The notes beneath the pieces are model-generated. The model was not told the origin of the DNA. It did not search any database and saw nothing but the letters and a program-made list of their open reading frames with translations. A stretch of 64,000 bases of DNA from Pyrinomonadaceae bacterium (lineage in GTDB: Bacteria; Acidobacteriota; Blastocatellia; Pyrinomonadales; Pyrinomonadaceae), in NCBI GenBank assembly GCA_030841105.1, contig JAVEDE010000076.1, forward strand, positions 62,001 through 126,000, given 5' to 3'. Both the position numbers and the translations under genes were made by a program. This document shows positions 27,427 through 36,698 of this stretch, piece after piece. Within the stretch, counting starts at the first letter, position 1, and each line of letters starts with the position of its first letter.

Positions 27427-28791
27427 GTGGCTTTGTTGTGTTCGTCGGAAGTTCGTCGCCGTTGTTTGGGTCGCGCGGCGCAAGGGTTGTTCGCCGTGTC
27501 GCTCGCCGTGTTGTTATCGTCAACGCCGACGGGCGCGGCGTCGGTTAGTGCAAGACAAACTGCGCCGCCGGTCGGTCAGCAGATGCGGCTCGGCAAGATC
27601 GAAGTGACGGGGTTGCAGCGCGTGACGGAGGCGCAGTTGGTTGGGGCGAGCGGTTTGGAGATCGGGCAGCAGGTGGACGTGGCCGCGCTCGACGCCGCCG
27701 CCGAACGCCTGCTCGGCACGGGACTCTTCACCAAACTCAGTTATCGCTACCGCACGAAGGGCGTCGAGGCGACCGTCACGTTCGAAGTCGAAGAGTCGAA
27801 GGCCGAGCGCAACATCCCTGTCGTCTTCGACAACTTCGTCTGGTTCACGGACGAGGAACTCGCGCGCGCTGTGCGCGCCGAACTGCCTGCGTTCGACGGG
27901 AAAGCCCCCGAATCGAACGGCGCGGTGGCGACCATCACGCGCGCCCTAGAGCGTCTGTTGCGCGCGCGGAAAATCGCGGGGCAGGTGGACTACATGCCCT
28001 CGGCCGACATCGCGGGCGGCAACCCGAAACACGTCTTCAGCGTGAAGGGCGTAAGCATCCCGATCTGCGCGTTGCAGTTTCCGGGCGCGTCGGCGATCAC
28101 GGAAAAAGAGTTGGTCACTAACTCTGCGCCGATCCTCAAGGCCGACTACTCGCAGGAGTTCGTCGAAGGGTTCACCGAAGGGTCGCTCAAGCCGCTCTAC
28201 TGGCAGCGCGGCCACCTGCGCGCGAACTTCGGACGCCCCGGCGCGACCCTCGCCGCAGACGCGGACAAATGCGCGGGCGGCGCGAGCGTGAGCGTGCCCG
28301 TCGAAGAGGGAATAGCTTACTCTTGGGAGCAGGCCGTGTGGACGGGCAACGCCGCGCTGACCGCTGCGGAACTCGACGCCGCGCTCGGCATGCAGGCGGG
28401 CGAGATCGCCGACGGCCTGAAAATCAACAAAGCCCTCAGAGCCGTGGCGAAGGCTTACGGGCGCAAAGGTTACATCTTTCTGAGCCTCAAGCCGCGCCAG
28501 CAGTTCGCAGACGAGACCCGGCGCGTCACTTACGAATTCGACGTCAGGGAGGGGTCGCAGTTTCGCATGGGCGCGCTCGCCATCAACGGACTCCCGGCGG
28601 CCGACGCCGCCCGCCTCAAAGCGAAGTGGATGCTCAGCCCCGGCGACGTGTACGACGCGTCATACATAGACGCTTTTTTGCAGAACAACCTGATGAGCGT
28701 CAACCGGCCCGGCATGCTCCGCAACGTCGAAACGTCGGTCAAACCCGACCGCCAGAAGTTGACCGTTGACGTGACACTCAATTTCAAATGA
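27427..28791 (+). CDS. Exported POTRA-repeat protein lacking a beta-barrel
   Basis: The ORF track starts 112 codons early inside the previous gene. GTG 27427, 11 bp after AGGAG, gives a 454-aa protein with a signal peptide (FAVSLAVLLSSTPTGAASVSA). Residues ~45-120 form a POTRA-like domain (LGKIEVTGLQRVTEAQLVGA), and further BamA-like POTRA units follow, the last at about 370-420 (MGALAINGLPAADAARLKAK). BamA and TamA continue into a 16-strand barrel; this protein stops after the last POTRA-like segment (LTVDVTLNFK). It may be a periplasmic chaperone-like partner of an outer-membrane complex. Its link to the surrounding BMC genes is unknown. Confidence 0.8.
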   Translation: MALLCSSEVRRRCLGRAAQGLFAVSLAVLLSSTPTGAASVSARQTAPPVGQQMRLGKIEVTGLQRVTEAQLVGASGLEIGQQVDVAALDAAAERLLGTGLFTKLSYRYRTKGVEATVTFEVEESKAERNIPVVFDNFVWFTDEELARAVRAELPAFDGKAPESNGAVATITRALERLLRARKIAGQVDYMPSADIAGGNPKHVFSVKGVSIPICALQFPGASAITEKELVTNSAPILKADYSQEFVEGFTEGSLKPLYWQRGHLRANFGRPGATLAADADKCAGGASVSVPVEEGIAYSWEQAVWTGNAALTAAELDAALGMQAGEIADGLKINKALRAVAKAYGRKGYIFLSLKPRQQFADETRRVTYEFDVREGSQFRMGALAINGLPAADAARLKAKWMLSPGDVYDASYIDAFLQNNLMSVNRPGMLRNVETSVKPDRQKLTVDVTLNFK

Positions 28792-28867
28792 CCCGCGGCG
28801 CAAGCAGGCCGCGCGGTGCGGCATCGGTTATAATCGGCGGACTCGGAAAAACGTGTGAGGAAACTTT

Positions 28868-29197
28868 ATGGAAGCACTCGGCTTGGTGGAATGTATGGGT
28901 CTGGTCGCGATGATCGAGGCGGCGGACGCGATGGTGAAGGCGGCGAACGTCGAACTCGTCGGCTACGAGAAGATTGACGCGGGGCTGGTGACGGCGATTG
29001 TGCGCGGCGAGGTGGGGGCGGTGCGCGCGGCGGTGGACGCGGGCGCGGCCGCGGGCGCGCGCGTCGGCAAGGTCGTCGCCACGCACGTCATCCCGCGCCC
29101 GCACGCCGAAGTGGACGAAGGTCTGCCCGTGCTCCACACCGGCGAGACGACGCGCAAAAAGATCAGCGGGTCGGTGAGAGGGGACAGTGACAAGTGA
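28868..29197 (+). CDS. BMC-H microcompartment shell protein 2
   Basis: A second single BMC-H domain protein of 109 aa ([35 protein letters not shown], then [15 protein letters not shown]). It is a clear paralogue of the BMC-H at 21734 but lacks its Gly-rich tail. GAGGA lies 8 bp before ATG 28868, and a TATAAT box at 28829-28834 suggests an own promoter, although no good -35 is visible. The last residues (GDSDK) and the stop codon are encoded by the start of the following GTGACAA repeat. Two different BMC-H hexamers plus a BMC-P vertex would be enough for a simple shell. Confidence 0.94.
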   Translation: MEALGLVECMGLVAMIEAADAMVKAANVELVGYEKIDAGLVTAIVRGEVGAVRAAVDAGAAAGARVGKVVATHVIPRPHAEVDEGLPVLHTGETTRKKISGSVRGDSDK

Positions 29198-29331
29198 CGG
29201 GTGACAAGTGACAAGTTAAAAAGCAGTGAATCGTCAATCGTCAATCGTGAATAGATAAAACCTTTCTTCGTCTATTTACGATTGACGATTGACGTTCTTC
29301 AACTTGTCACTCGTCACTTGTCACTCGTCAC
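29187..29331. repeat. Nested palindrome combining two heptamer families
   Basis: The outer arms are GTGACAA-GTGACGG-GTGACAA-GTGACAA and its complement at 29301-29331. The inner arms are GTGAATC-GTCAATC-GTCAATC-GTGAATA and a partial complement (TATTTACGATTGACGATTGACG). The element contains the stop codons of both convergent neighbours, BMC-H2 and the response regulator. Confidence 0.9.
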
Positions 29332-30154
29332 TTTTCGGATCGGGAATGAAGCGGTAGCCGACGCCGCGCACGGTGAGGAGGTGGCGGGGCTTGGCGGGTT
29401 CGGCCTCGATGTACTTGCGCAGGCGCACGATGAAATTATCAATGGCGCGCGTGTCCGTGTCTTCGCGCAAGTTCCAGACCTCTTCGAGCATTGACTTGCG
29501 CGAGACGGGGCGTCCGGCGTGCCGGATGAGGTGACGCAGCAGATCCGCCTCCATCAAAGTCAGACGCACCACCCGCTCACGCACGCGCAACTCCAACGCG
29601 TCGAAGTCAATCGTCTTCCCGTCAAACTCGAATAACTCTTCCGTCGCACGACGCGCGCTTGATGCGTCCGTCATGACGGCGGCGTCGCCCGACGTGTGCG
29701 TCTTAGCGTCTTTGCTGCCGCTCGCGCTCATGTTGGAGGTCGTCTGCGCGCGATCTTGATGAAGCCATTCGCGTCGGCGGAGCAGGCCGCTGAGGCGCGC
29801 GAGGAGGATGGAGAGTTCAAAGGGCTTGGGGAGGTAGTCGTCCGCGCCCGCCTCGAAACCGTTGAGCACGTCTTCGGGTCGTCCGCGCGCGGTCAGCATC
29901 AGGACGGGGACGAACTGCCCGGCCTGCCGAAGTTCGGAGGCGACGGTGAAGCCGTCAATGCCGGGCAGCATCACGTCGAGGATCACCGCGTCGAAAGGCG
30001 CGTCTCCGGTGTTGTTGGCATCAGTGGTCAACTTCGCGAGCGCGGTCTCGCCGTCGGCGACCGTCTCGACGCGGTAGCCTTCGGCTTCGAGGTTGAAGCG
30101 CAGCCCGTCGGCCAGATGCTTTTCGTCTTCGACGATGAGGACGTTCGCCTTCAT
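29321..30154 (-). CDS. OmpR-family response regulator
   Basis: A 277-aa two-component regulator. Receiver domain residues 1-120 show the acidic pair EDEKH, the phospho-acceptor Asp in DAVILDVMLPGIDG and the Lys switch in PKPFELSILLARL. An unusually long linker (about 130-175, Ser/Thr/Ala-rich) precedes an OmpR-type winged helix (VRLTLMEADLLRHLIRHAGR, then VRGVGYRFIPDP). Its start overlaps the end of the kinase gene by 4 bp. It is convergent with the BMC locus; whether it controls that locus is not shown by the sequence. Confidence 0.93.
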   Translation of the reverse strand: MKANVLIVEDEKHLADGLRFNLEAEGYRVETVADGETALAKLTTDANNTGDAPFDAVILDVMLPGIDGFTVASELRQAGQFVPVLMLTARGRPEDVLNGFEAGADDYLPKPFELSILLARLSGLLRRREWLHQDRAQTTSNMSASGSKDAKTHTSGDAAVMTDASSARRATEELFEFDGKTIDFDALELRVRERVVRLTLMEADLLRHLIRHAGRPVSRKSMLEEVWNLREDTDTRAIDNFIVRLRKYIEAEPAKPRHLLTVRGVGYRFIPDPKSDE

Positions 30155-31077
30155 CCGCCCTCCGCGCGCGGCAGCAGTATCGTGAAAGTGCTGCCACGCC
30201 CCTCGCCCTCGCTCTCGGCATAGACGCGCCCGCCGTGTTTCTTGACGAGCGATTGCACGATGAAGAGACCTAAGCCAGTGCCCTTGAAGCGTGCCATGAA
30301 GCGACCCGGCACGCGGTAGAATCGTCGGAAGATGTGTTTGAGTTGCGCCTGCGGGATGCCGATGCCCTGATCGCGCACGCGCACGGCCAGACGCCGCGCG
30401 TCAATCGTCATCACCTGCACCGAGACGCGCACCTCGTCGGGCGAATACTTGACGGCGTTGTCGAGCAGGTTCGAGACGACGGCGCGCAACTCTTCGGAGT
30501 CGCCGCGCACCAGCGGGCGTTCGCCGTGCTTGAATTTCTCGGCGTAGCTGAACGCGCCTTCGGAGAGTTGCGGGTGGCGCGTGCGCGCCAGTTCGAGCGA
30601 GTCGCGCACGACGCTCGCGAGGTCTAGGACGGGTTCGCTCTTGCGCTTGAAACGCGTGCTGCCGCCGCCGCTCTGCCCGGCGCGCAGAACCTGTTCGACG
30701 GTGTGAAGCAGGCGGTCGCTGTCGGCGAGCATGACGGAGTAAAACTCGCGCCGTTGCTTTTCGTCCACGTCGCGCGTCTGCAAGGTTTCGAGGTAGAGGC
30801 GGATCGAAGCGATGGGGGTTTTGAGTTCGTGCGTGACGGCGTTGATGAAGGCGTCGTGCTGTTCGTTGCGCCGGATTTCGCGGACGAGGAACGTGGTGTT
30901 CAAGACGAGTCCGGCGATGATGGCGCCGAAGAAGATGATGCCGAGGACGAGCATCGCCACCTCGCGCCAGTTGAGCAGAATCCAGCCGACGTTCAGGGCG
31001 ACGGCCAGCGCGACCAGACACGAGCCGAGCGTGATGAAGAAGGCGACAGATTTGCGGCGGCGACCGGAAAGGCGCAT
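30151..31077 (-). CDS. Membrane sensor histidine kinase
   Basis: A 308-aa kinase with two N-terminal membrane helices (FFITLGSCLVALAVALNVGWI and MLVLGIIFFGAIIAGLVLN) and almost no periplasmic loop between them, so it probably senses a membrane or intracellular cue. HisKA has the phospho-acceptor His in NAVTHELKTPIASIRLYLE. HATPase boxes are NLLDNAVKYSP, DQGIGIP and GTGLGLFIVQ. ATG 31077 starts the operon; the response regulator follows with a 4-bp ATGA overlap. No ligand domain is present. Confidence 0.93.
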   Translation of the reverse strand: MRLSGRRRKSVAFFITLGSCLVALAVALNVGWILLNWREVAMLVLGIIFFGAIIAGLVLNTTFLVREIRRNEQHDAFINAVTHELKTPIASIRLYLETLQTRDVDEKQRREFYSVMLADSDRLLHTVEQVLRAGQSGGGSTRFKRKSEPVLDLASVVRDSLELARTRHPQLSEGAFSYAEKFKHGERPLVRGDSEELRAVVSNLLDNAVKYSPDEVRVSVQVMTIDARRLAVRVRDQGIGIPQAQLKHIFRRFYRVPGRFMARFKGTGLGLFIVQSLVKKHGGRVYAESEGEGRGSTFTILLPRAEGG

Positions 31078-31113
31078 GCGTGCATTGTAAGGAAGCGCGG
31101 AGCAAATGCGAAA

Positions 31114-31243
31114 GGGAAAAGAGGAAGGGAAACGATAAAGGGAAAAGGGAAAAGGGTAAAGGGGAAAGGTAAAAACAAGAAGGCGCGCTCAATCGTGCGC
31201 CACTTGCTTTCAACCCTTACCCTTTACCCCTTCCCCTTTTCCC
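31114..31243. repeat. Heptamer palindrome of the GGGAAAA/GGGTAAA family
   Basis: Purine arm with GGGAAAA-type words and GGGTAAA-GGGGAAA; the pyrimidine arm is TTACCCTTTACCCCTTCCCCTTTTCCC. The centre holds a small GC hairpin (GGCGCGCTCAATCGTGCGCC). It lies between the desaturase 3' end and the kinase start. Confidence 0.85.
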
Positions 31244-31254
31244 GCTAACTCTTA

Positions 31255-32151
31255 TTAAGCGGCCTGCGAGAGCGCGTTTGCGTCGTCGTCCTCGTCGGCG
31301 CGTTGGTCGGTCTGGCGCGGGAGGTGTTTGATGTCGCGTGCGAGGCCGAGCATTTGGAGCGCGCGGATGCCGTACCAGTTCATGTCCACCTCGTACCAGT
31401 GATAGCCGTGGCGCGCGGCGCGCGGGTGTGCGTGGTGGTTGTTGTGCCAGCCTTCGCCGAAGGTGAGGATGGCGATGATCCAGTTGTTCGTCGAATCGTC
31501 GGTGGTCTGGTAACGCTTCGTGCCCCAGAGGTGCGTGGCCGAGTTGACGAGCCATGTCGCGTGCAGGCCGACCGTGGTGCGCAGGAACATGCCCCAGAAG
31601 AAGACCGACCAGCCGCCGAAGACTAAGAGCAGCACGCCGAGCACGACGACGGGCACGTAGAACCACTTCGAGAGCCAGACGTGGAACGGGTCTTTCATGA
31701 GGTCGGGCACGTAGCGGCGGAACGTCACTTCGTCGTGCTGCTGCGCCGTCCCTGTCAGAATCCAGCCCATGTGCGCCCACCAAGTGCCGTCGCGGGGCGA
31801 GTGCGGATCGCCGGGGCCTTCCGTGTGGGCGTGGTGGATGCGGTGCGTGCCGACCCACTGGACGGGGCCGCTTTCGAGCGTGAGCGTGGCGCAGATGGTC
31901 AGAAAATACTCGACCCACTTCGGCGTCTTGAAGCCGCGGTGCGTGAGCAGGCGGTGGTAGCCCATGCCGATGCCGAGGCTGCCGGACACCCACCACAGCG
32001 CGAGCGACACGAACAGCGCCGTCCACGAAAACATGAAGAGCGCCGCGATCGCGCCGAGGTGGAAGACGACCATCGTGATGGCCGTTGACCAGTTGATTTT
32101 CCCGTTTCGTTGCGCCTCGACCTGTTGCGCGCTCATGCCCTGTGCTGCCAT
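31255..32151 (-). CDS. Acyl-CoA/acyl-lipid delta-9-type fatty acid desaturase
   Basis: A membrane di-iron desaturase introducing a double bond into fatty acyl chains. The three histidine boxes are present: HRLLTH (about 76), [10 protein letters not shown] (about 113) and [14 protein letters not shown] (about 241). The hydrophobic pairs around them ([39 protein letters not shown]) are standard. At 298 aa it is full length. ATG 32151 follows GGGGAGAG. It stands alone on the minus strand, upstream of the heptamer palindrome, and probably adjusts membrane fluidity. Regiospecificity is inferred from the family. Confidence 0.93.
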   Translation of the reverse strand: MAAQGMSAQQVEAQRNGKINWSTAITMVVFHLGAIAALFMFSWTALFVSLALWWVSGSLGIGMGYHRLLTHRGFKTPKWVEYFLTICATLTLESGPVQWVGTHRIHHAHTEGPGDPHSPRDGTWWAHMGWILTGTAQQHDEVTFRRYVPDLMKDPFHVWLSKWFYVPVVVLGVLLLVFGGWSVFFWGMFLRTTVGLHATWLVNSATHLWGTKRYQTTDDSTNNWIIAILTFGEGWHNNHHAHPRAARHGYHWYEVDMNWYGIRALQMLGLARDIKHLPRQTDQRADEDDDANALSQAA

Positions 32152-32338
32152 TTTTTACTCTCCCCTGTGAATAGTTTCCCCGTTATCGCTCGCTCGTAGT
32201 TAGATGTCGGGGGCGAGGTTTATCTTAGCAGCCGGGGCGCGGGGCGAATGTAAAAGTTATGTAAAAGGAGGGCGGGGCGGCTCAATCAGGCGCGACGAAC
32301 CGAATCACCACGGATTCGTGACCCGGCGGAAACATTAG

Positions 32339-32458
32339 AGCGTCTAAACGAAACTCAAGGCGGGCAAAGGAAGTAACGACGAAGGGACGCGAAACGGCAT
32401 GAACTCGGATTCGTGTCGTTTCCCGTCCTTTCGTCGTTACTTAATTTTGTTAGACGCC
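32339..32458. repeat. Long imperfect palindrome with short terminal inverted repeats
   Basis: The inner arms AAGTAACGACGAAGGGACGCGAAACG (32371-32396) and CGTTTCCCGTCCTTTCGTCGTTACTT (32417-32442) pair almost fully. The outer ends GCGTCTAA and TTAGACGC also pair. No coding sequence is inside. It could be a small non-autonomous element or a long transcribed hairpin. The rest of the 32152-32617 gap upstream of it shows nothing I can name. Confidence 0.75.
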
Positions 32459-32463
32459 CATAG

Positions 32464-32521
32464 TAGAAATTTATAGTCACGAAGTGACCGGGTAGAAATT
32501 TATAGTCATGAAGTGACGGGT
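32464..32521. repeat. Two 29-bp direct repeats, each with a GTCAC-GAA-GTGAC palindrome
   Basis: TAGAAATTTATAGTCACGAAGTGACCGGG is followed immediately by a near copy. Each contains a dyad (GTCACGAAGTGAC at 32476-32488, GTCATGAAGTGAC at 32505-32517). They end just before a GATAAT box (32525-32530) upstream of the TolC-like gene, so they are candidate operator sites; a dispersed repeat family is the alternative. Confidence 0.8.
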
Positions 32522-32617
32522 TGAGATAATATGCGCCGTCCCATCGTGCCGGTTTTGTAATCCCAAGTGGAAAGTGGTTGACAGCCCGCTTTGCTACGCC
32601 CCCAGGAGAGCGATCCT

Positions 32618-34633
32618 TTGCCGAGATTTTTAGTCCCCCGGACGTGTGCCCTAACTCTGCTCCTGTGCTTGTTGTGCGGTCAGGCGTCACTAACCGAAGC
32701 TCAACAGCCGCGCCCGGCCGAGCCGCCGCCTGAGCCTTACTACGATTACCCCTACGGCAGCGACATGACCATGCGGCGCACCCTGACGGTTGACGAAGCC
32801 GTCACGCTCGCGCTCTCGAACGCTTCCGCCTACCAGCAGTCGCGGCTCGAAGAGGAGAGCGCGCGCGAGGATGTGCGGCAGGCGCGCGCCGCCTTCCTCC
32901 CGCAGTTCAGCGTGCCGCTCGGCTACATCGGCACGACGCCTTCGCAGGTGAGAGCGCCGGGCGAGCCGCTCACCTTCAGCCACGTTTCCGCGAGCGCGAT
33001 CAACGAAACCACCGCCTTCCTGAACGCTTCGGGGCCGATTGACCTCTCGGGCAAGTTGCGCGCCTCGCTCCGTCGCAGCCGCGCGCTGCTCGCCGCCACG
33101 CGCGCCGGCACGCTCATGGCGAAGCGCGAACTGACGCTCGCCACCGTTGACGCCTACTACGGCCTGGTGCTCGCGCGACAGAAACGCCGTCTGGCCGACG
33201 AGACGTTGGCGCTCGCGGAAGCCTTCGTCAATCTGGCGCTCCGGCGACAGGCGCGCGGCGAGGGCGAGGCGGCCGACATTTATCGCATCCGTTCGGCGGC
33301 GGCCACGCGCCGCGACGAGTTGGAGCAGGCGCGTCTGGCCGAGTCGGCCGCGATGAGTTTGCTGCGAGTCCTGACCGGGGTTGATTTCGTCACACACATC
33401 GGCGTCGCGCGCCTGACGCAAGACGTGCCGACCGCCGCCGCCGCCTTCCTGAGTTACACGGAGGAGATGGTCAGGCTCAGGCCGGAGCTGGCGCAGTTGG
33501 ACGCGCAGCAGGAGGCGGCGCGCGAGGAGGCGCGTCTCGCGCGCCGCGAACTCTTCCCCGAACTCTCTTACAGTTTCAACGCGGGCTTCGACACGGCCGA
33601 CATCCGACGTCTCCGTCAGTATTCGGGCGGCTCGGCCGTCATCAGCCTGAACATCCCGCTCTGGAACTTCGGGGCGAGCAAGAGCCGCGAGACGCAGGCG
33701 CACTTGCGCGCGCGTTCCCTGGACTTGCAGCGCGAGTACACCGTGCAGCGTCTGAGGCAGGAGTTTTACGACCAGCGCGCCGCGGCCTTGTCGGCGCTGG
33801 CGCGCATCAAGTTGGCCGAGACGGCGGCTGACTTGGCGCAGCAAAACTTGAACCTTATTTTCGTCCGCTACCGTCAGGGCGAGGCCGACATCACGGACGT
33901 GATTGACGCGCAGGGCAACTCCGCGCTCACGCGCCTGGCCTACTATCAGGCGATTGCCGATTACCGCACCGCCCGCGTGCGCCTCGAAATAGACCCCTCG
34001 CAAAGAGTGCCGGCGCGCTCAGCGGGTGCGCCCTTGCCCCGGAGTCCCGACGCGGGCGGCGCGAAGTGCGCGCTGAACGGCGCGGCCGCCGAGCCGCCCG
34101 CGCTCGCCGGACTCCGCCTCGGCATGACGGCGGAGCAGGCGAAGTTTCTTTTCCCAGACCTGAGCGTCGAGGCCGCGGACGAATCGGGCGTGGCGAAAGC
34201 GTCGGTCGGCGTCCGCCCACCGGCGAACCGTCCTTCTGCCGCCTCACTCGTCTCCGAAGTTGAAATGATCAACGTGGAGTTCACGGACGGGCGCTTGTCT
34301 TTCATCCGCCTCGATTTTCCTCACACGGATCGCTGGCAGAGTACGGATCAGTTTCTGTCGGTGATGGCCGTGAGGCTCGGCCTCGCGGGCGCGTGGAAGC
34401 CGTTTTACGAGTGGCAGGATAAGGGCGTGCGTGATCTGCACGCGCTGCAAGACATGGCGTTGGAGTGCGACGGGGTGCGCCTGAGTCTCGGGATCGGACT
34501 CGAAGGCATCGGCGTCGATCAGTCACCGCACGTCGCGCTGGAAGACTTGAAGGCCGCGCGCGTCGTCGAGCAGCGGGAGGACGCAAAGAAGCGCGTGCAG
34601 GAGGAGGGCGGGGGACAAAGGGCGAAGCCCTGA
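32618..34633 (+). CDS. TolC-family outer membrane efflux protein with extra C-terminal domain
   Basis: TTG 32618, 8 bp after AGGAGA, gives a signal peptide (VPRTCALTLLLCLLCGQASL) and 671 aa; the track start is 27 bp earlier. Residues ~55-450 are two outer-membrane-factor repeats with coiled-coil helices (VTLALSNASAYQQSRLEEES; the RYRQGEADITDVIDAQ motif near the end). Normal TolC proteins stop there. Here ~200 residues follow, including LAGLRLGMTAEQAKFLFPDL and a domain with VEFTDGRLSFIRLDFP, ending in a charged tail. No inner-membrane pump or adaptor gene is nearby, so the partner is unknown. Confidence 0.88.
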   Translation: MPRFLVPRTCALTLLLCLLCGQASLTEAQQPRPAEPPPEPYYDYPYGSDMTMRRTLTVDEAVTLALSNASAYQQSRLEEESAREDVRQARAAFLPQFSVPLGYIGTTPSQVRAPGEPLTFSHVSASAINETTAFLNASGPIDLSGKLRASLRRSRALLAATRAGTLMAKRELTLATVDAYYGLVLARQKRRLADETLALAEAFVNLALRRQARGEGEAADIYRIRSAAATRRDELEQARLAESAAMSLLRVLTGVDFVTHIGVARLTQDVPTAAAAFLSYTEEMVRLRPELAQLDAQQEAAREEARLARRELFPELSYSFNAGFDTADIRRLRQYSGGSAVISLNIPLWNFGASKSRETQAHLRARSLDLQREYTVQRLRQEFYDQRAAALSALARIKLAETAADLAQQNLNLIFVRYRQGEADITDVIDAQGNSALTRLAYYQAIADYRTARVRLEIDPSQRVPARSAGAPLPRSPDAGGAKCALNGAAAEPPALAGLRLGMTAEQAKFLFPDLSVEAADESGVAKASVGVRPPANRPSAASLVSEVEMINVEFTDGRLSFIRLDFPHTDRWQSTDQFLSVMAVRLGLAGAWKPFYEWQDKGVRDLHALQDMALECDGVRLSLGIGLEGIGVDQSPHVALEDLKAARVVEQREDAKKRVQEEGGGQRAKP

Positions 34634-34663
34634 CGGCGCGCGGCAGTTGACGGCGGGCGCGTA

Positions 34664-34721
34664 AAAGTTCCGCCCCGGCGCGGGGCTTACGGAAAGTTCC
34701 GCCCCGGCGCGGGGCTTACGG
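34664..34721. repeat. Exact 29-bp tandem duplication with internal GC palindrome
   Basis: AAAGTTCCGCCCCGGCGCGGGGCTTACGG occurs twice in a row. Each copy holds GCCCCGGCGCGGGGC, which can form a hairpin. It lies between convergent genes and overlaps the stop codon of the NTF2-fold gene, so it may act as a double bidirectional terminator. Confidence 0.9.
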
Positions 34722-35210
34722 CGCGACGGGACTGAATTCGAGGAAGACGACCTGCCAGCGCCCCCCGCGTTTGACCAGACGTTGGCCGAAGCGATACTGG
34801 ACGGGCTGGGAAGTGCCGTCCGCGGCCGTCGCGTCAACTCTCATGCGACCGCTCATCCGCGCCTTGCCGCCGGAGATTTTGATCTCAAGGACTTCGACGG
34901 CGCAGACTCCGGAGATGCTCTGCGGCAGCGCGGTTCGCAGGTAGGCGCGCGCCTGCGCCTTCGGGGTCGTCCGGCCGTCGGCCGTGTGCATGAGAAACTC
35001 GTCGGCCCAGATGCGGTCGAGAGTCGCCGTGTGATTTTCCAAGACGGCCTCGCACTCGTCGAAGGCCAACTCGCGCAACTCCCGCTCGGCTTTACTCTGC
35101 CGGGCGGCGGGCGAGGCGGGCGTTTCCTGCGCGCGCGGCACGGAAACACAGCACGACAGGAGCATCAGGCAAGCGGCTTTAAGCATATTTTCGATGAAGC
35201 GTCTCCACAT
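34716..35210 (-). CDS. Exported DUF4440/SnoaL-like (NTF2-fold) protein
   Basis: A 164-aa protein with a hydrophobic signal peptide (LKAACLMLLSCCVSVPRAQ; the Cys residues could also make it a lipoprotein). The domain has the DUF4440 pattern: AFDECEAVLENHTATLDRIW, DEFLMHTADGRTTPKAQA, a middle strand set and the closing GGRWQVVFLEFSPVAP. NTF2-fold proteins bind small molecules or act as simple catalysts; no specific substrate is indicated. ATG 35186 is an alternative start. It is divergent from corA. Confidence 0.8.
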   Translation of the reverse strand: MWRRFIENMLKAACLMLLSCCVSVPRAQETPASPAARQSKAERELRELAFDECEAVLENHTATLDRIWADEFLMHTADGRTTPKAQARAYLRTALPQSISGVCAVEVLEIKISGGKARMSGRMRVDATAADGTSQPVQYRFGQRLVKRGGRWQVVFLEFSPVAP

Positions 35211-35251
35211 GATCGGGTCGGCCGAGGCCGTCGTAATTTATCACTTTCCGG

Positions 35252-35260
35252 TGCTATAGT
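35252..35260 (+). promoter_or_regulatory. Extended -10 promoter candidate for corA
   Basis: TGC-TATAGT (35252-35260) is an extended -10 element about 90 bp before the TTG start. No convincing -35 hexamer is present. Confidence 0.4.
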
Positions 35261-35351
35261 GTGAGACCTTCGTCGTCGGCGGTTGTCATCAGCTGCGGCG
35301 TGTTATCAGGGGGAAGTGTTCGACGGTAAATTCTTGCGGGAGGGAATTTCA

Positions 35352-36319
<968 letters not shown>

Positions 36320-36323
<4 letters not shown>

Positions 36324-36664
36324 CTTTCAGACACCCGCTCCGCCGCAAACGCAAGAAAGTCGAGACGGCGCAACTGGCCGCCCAACTCGCCCCGCTCGAA
36401 GAACAGGACGCGCACGCCGCCCGGCGGCAGGGCGCGAACGGCCACGGCAAGGGCGGTACGACGCAGAACGGCGGCCGCCTGATTCAAGAGCACGGCGCGC
36501 TCATCGTGGACACGGAGCATCTGCATCTCCCGAAGGAGTTGACCGAGGCGGGCGGAGATAGTATCTGGAAGATCGAGCCGGTGGTGCTCGTCGTCGTCGG
36601 CGCGATGCTCATCTTCATCGCCTTCATCGCGTGGCAGATTTCGCAGATGCGTTTGGTAGATTAG
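36320..36664 (+). CDS. Small single-pass membrane protein coupled to corA
   Basis: A 114-aa protein of unknown function. The ATG at 36320 overlaps the corA stop (ATGA) with AAGGTGA 7 bp upstream, showing translational coupling; ATG 36314 is too close to that site. The N-terminus is very basic ([20 protein letters not shown]), the middle is Gly/Gln-rich, and one membrane helix sits near the C-terminus ([20 protein letters not shown]). It may modulate or scaffold the CorA channel; this is inferred from coupling only. Confidence 0.8.
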
Positions 36665-36698
36665 ACGAACCAACAAAGAAGCAGGAACGCGAAACGCG

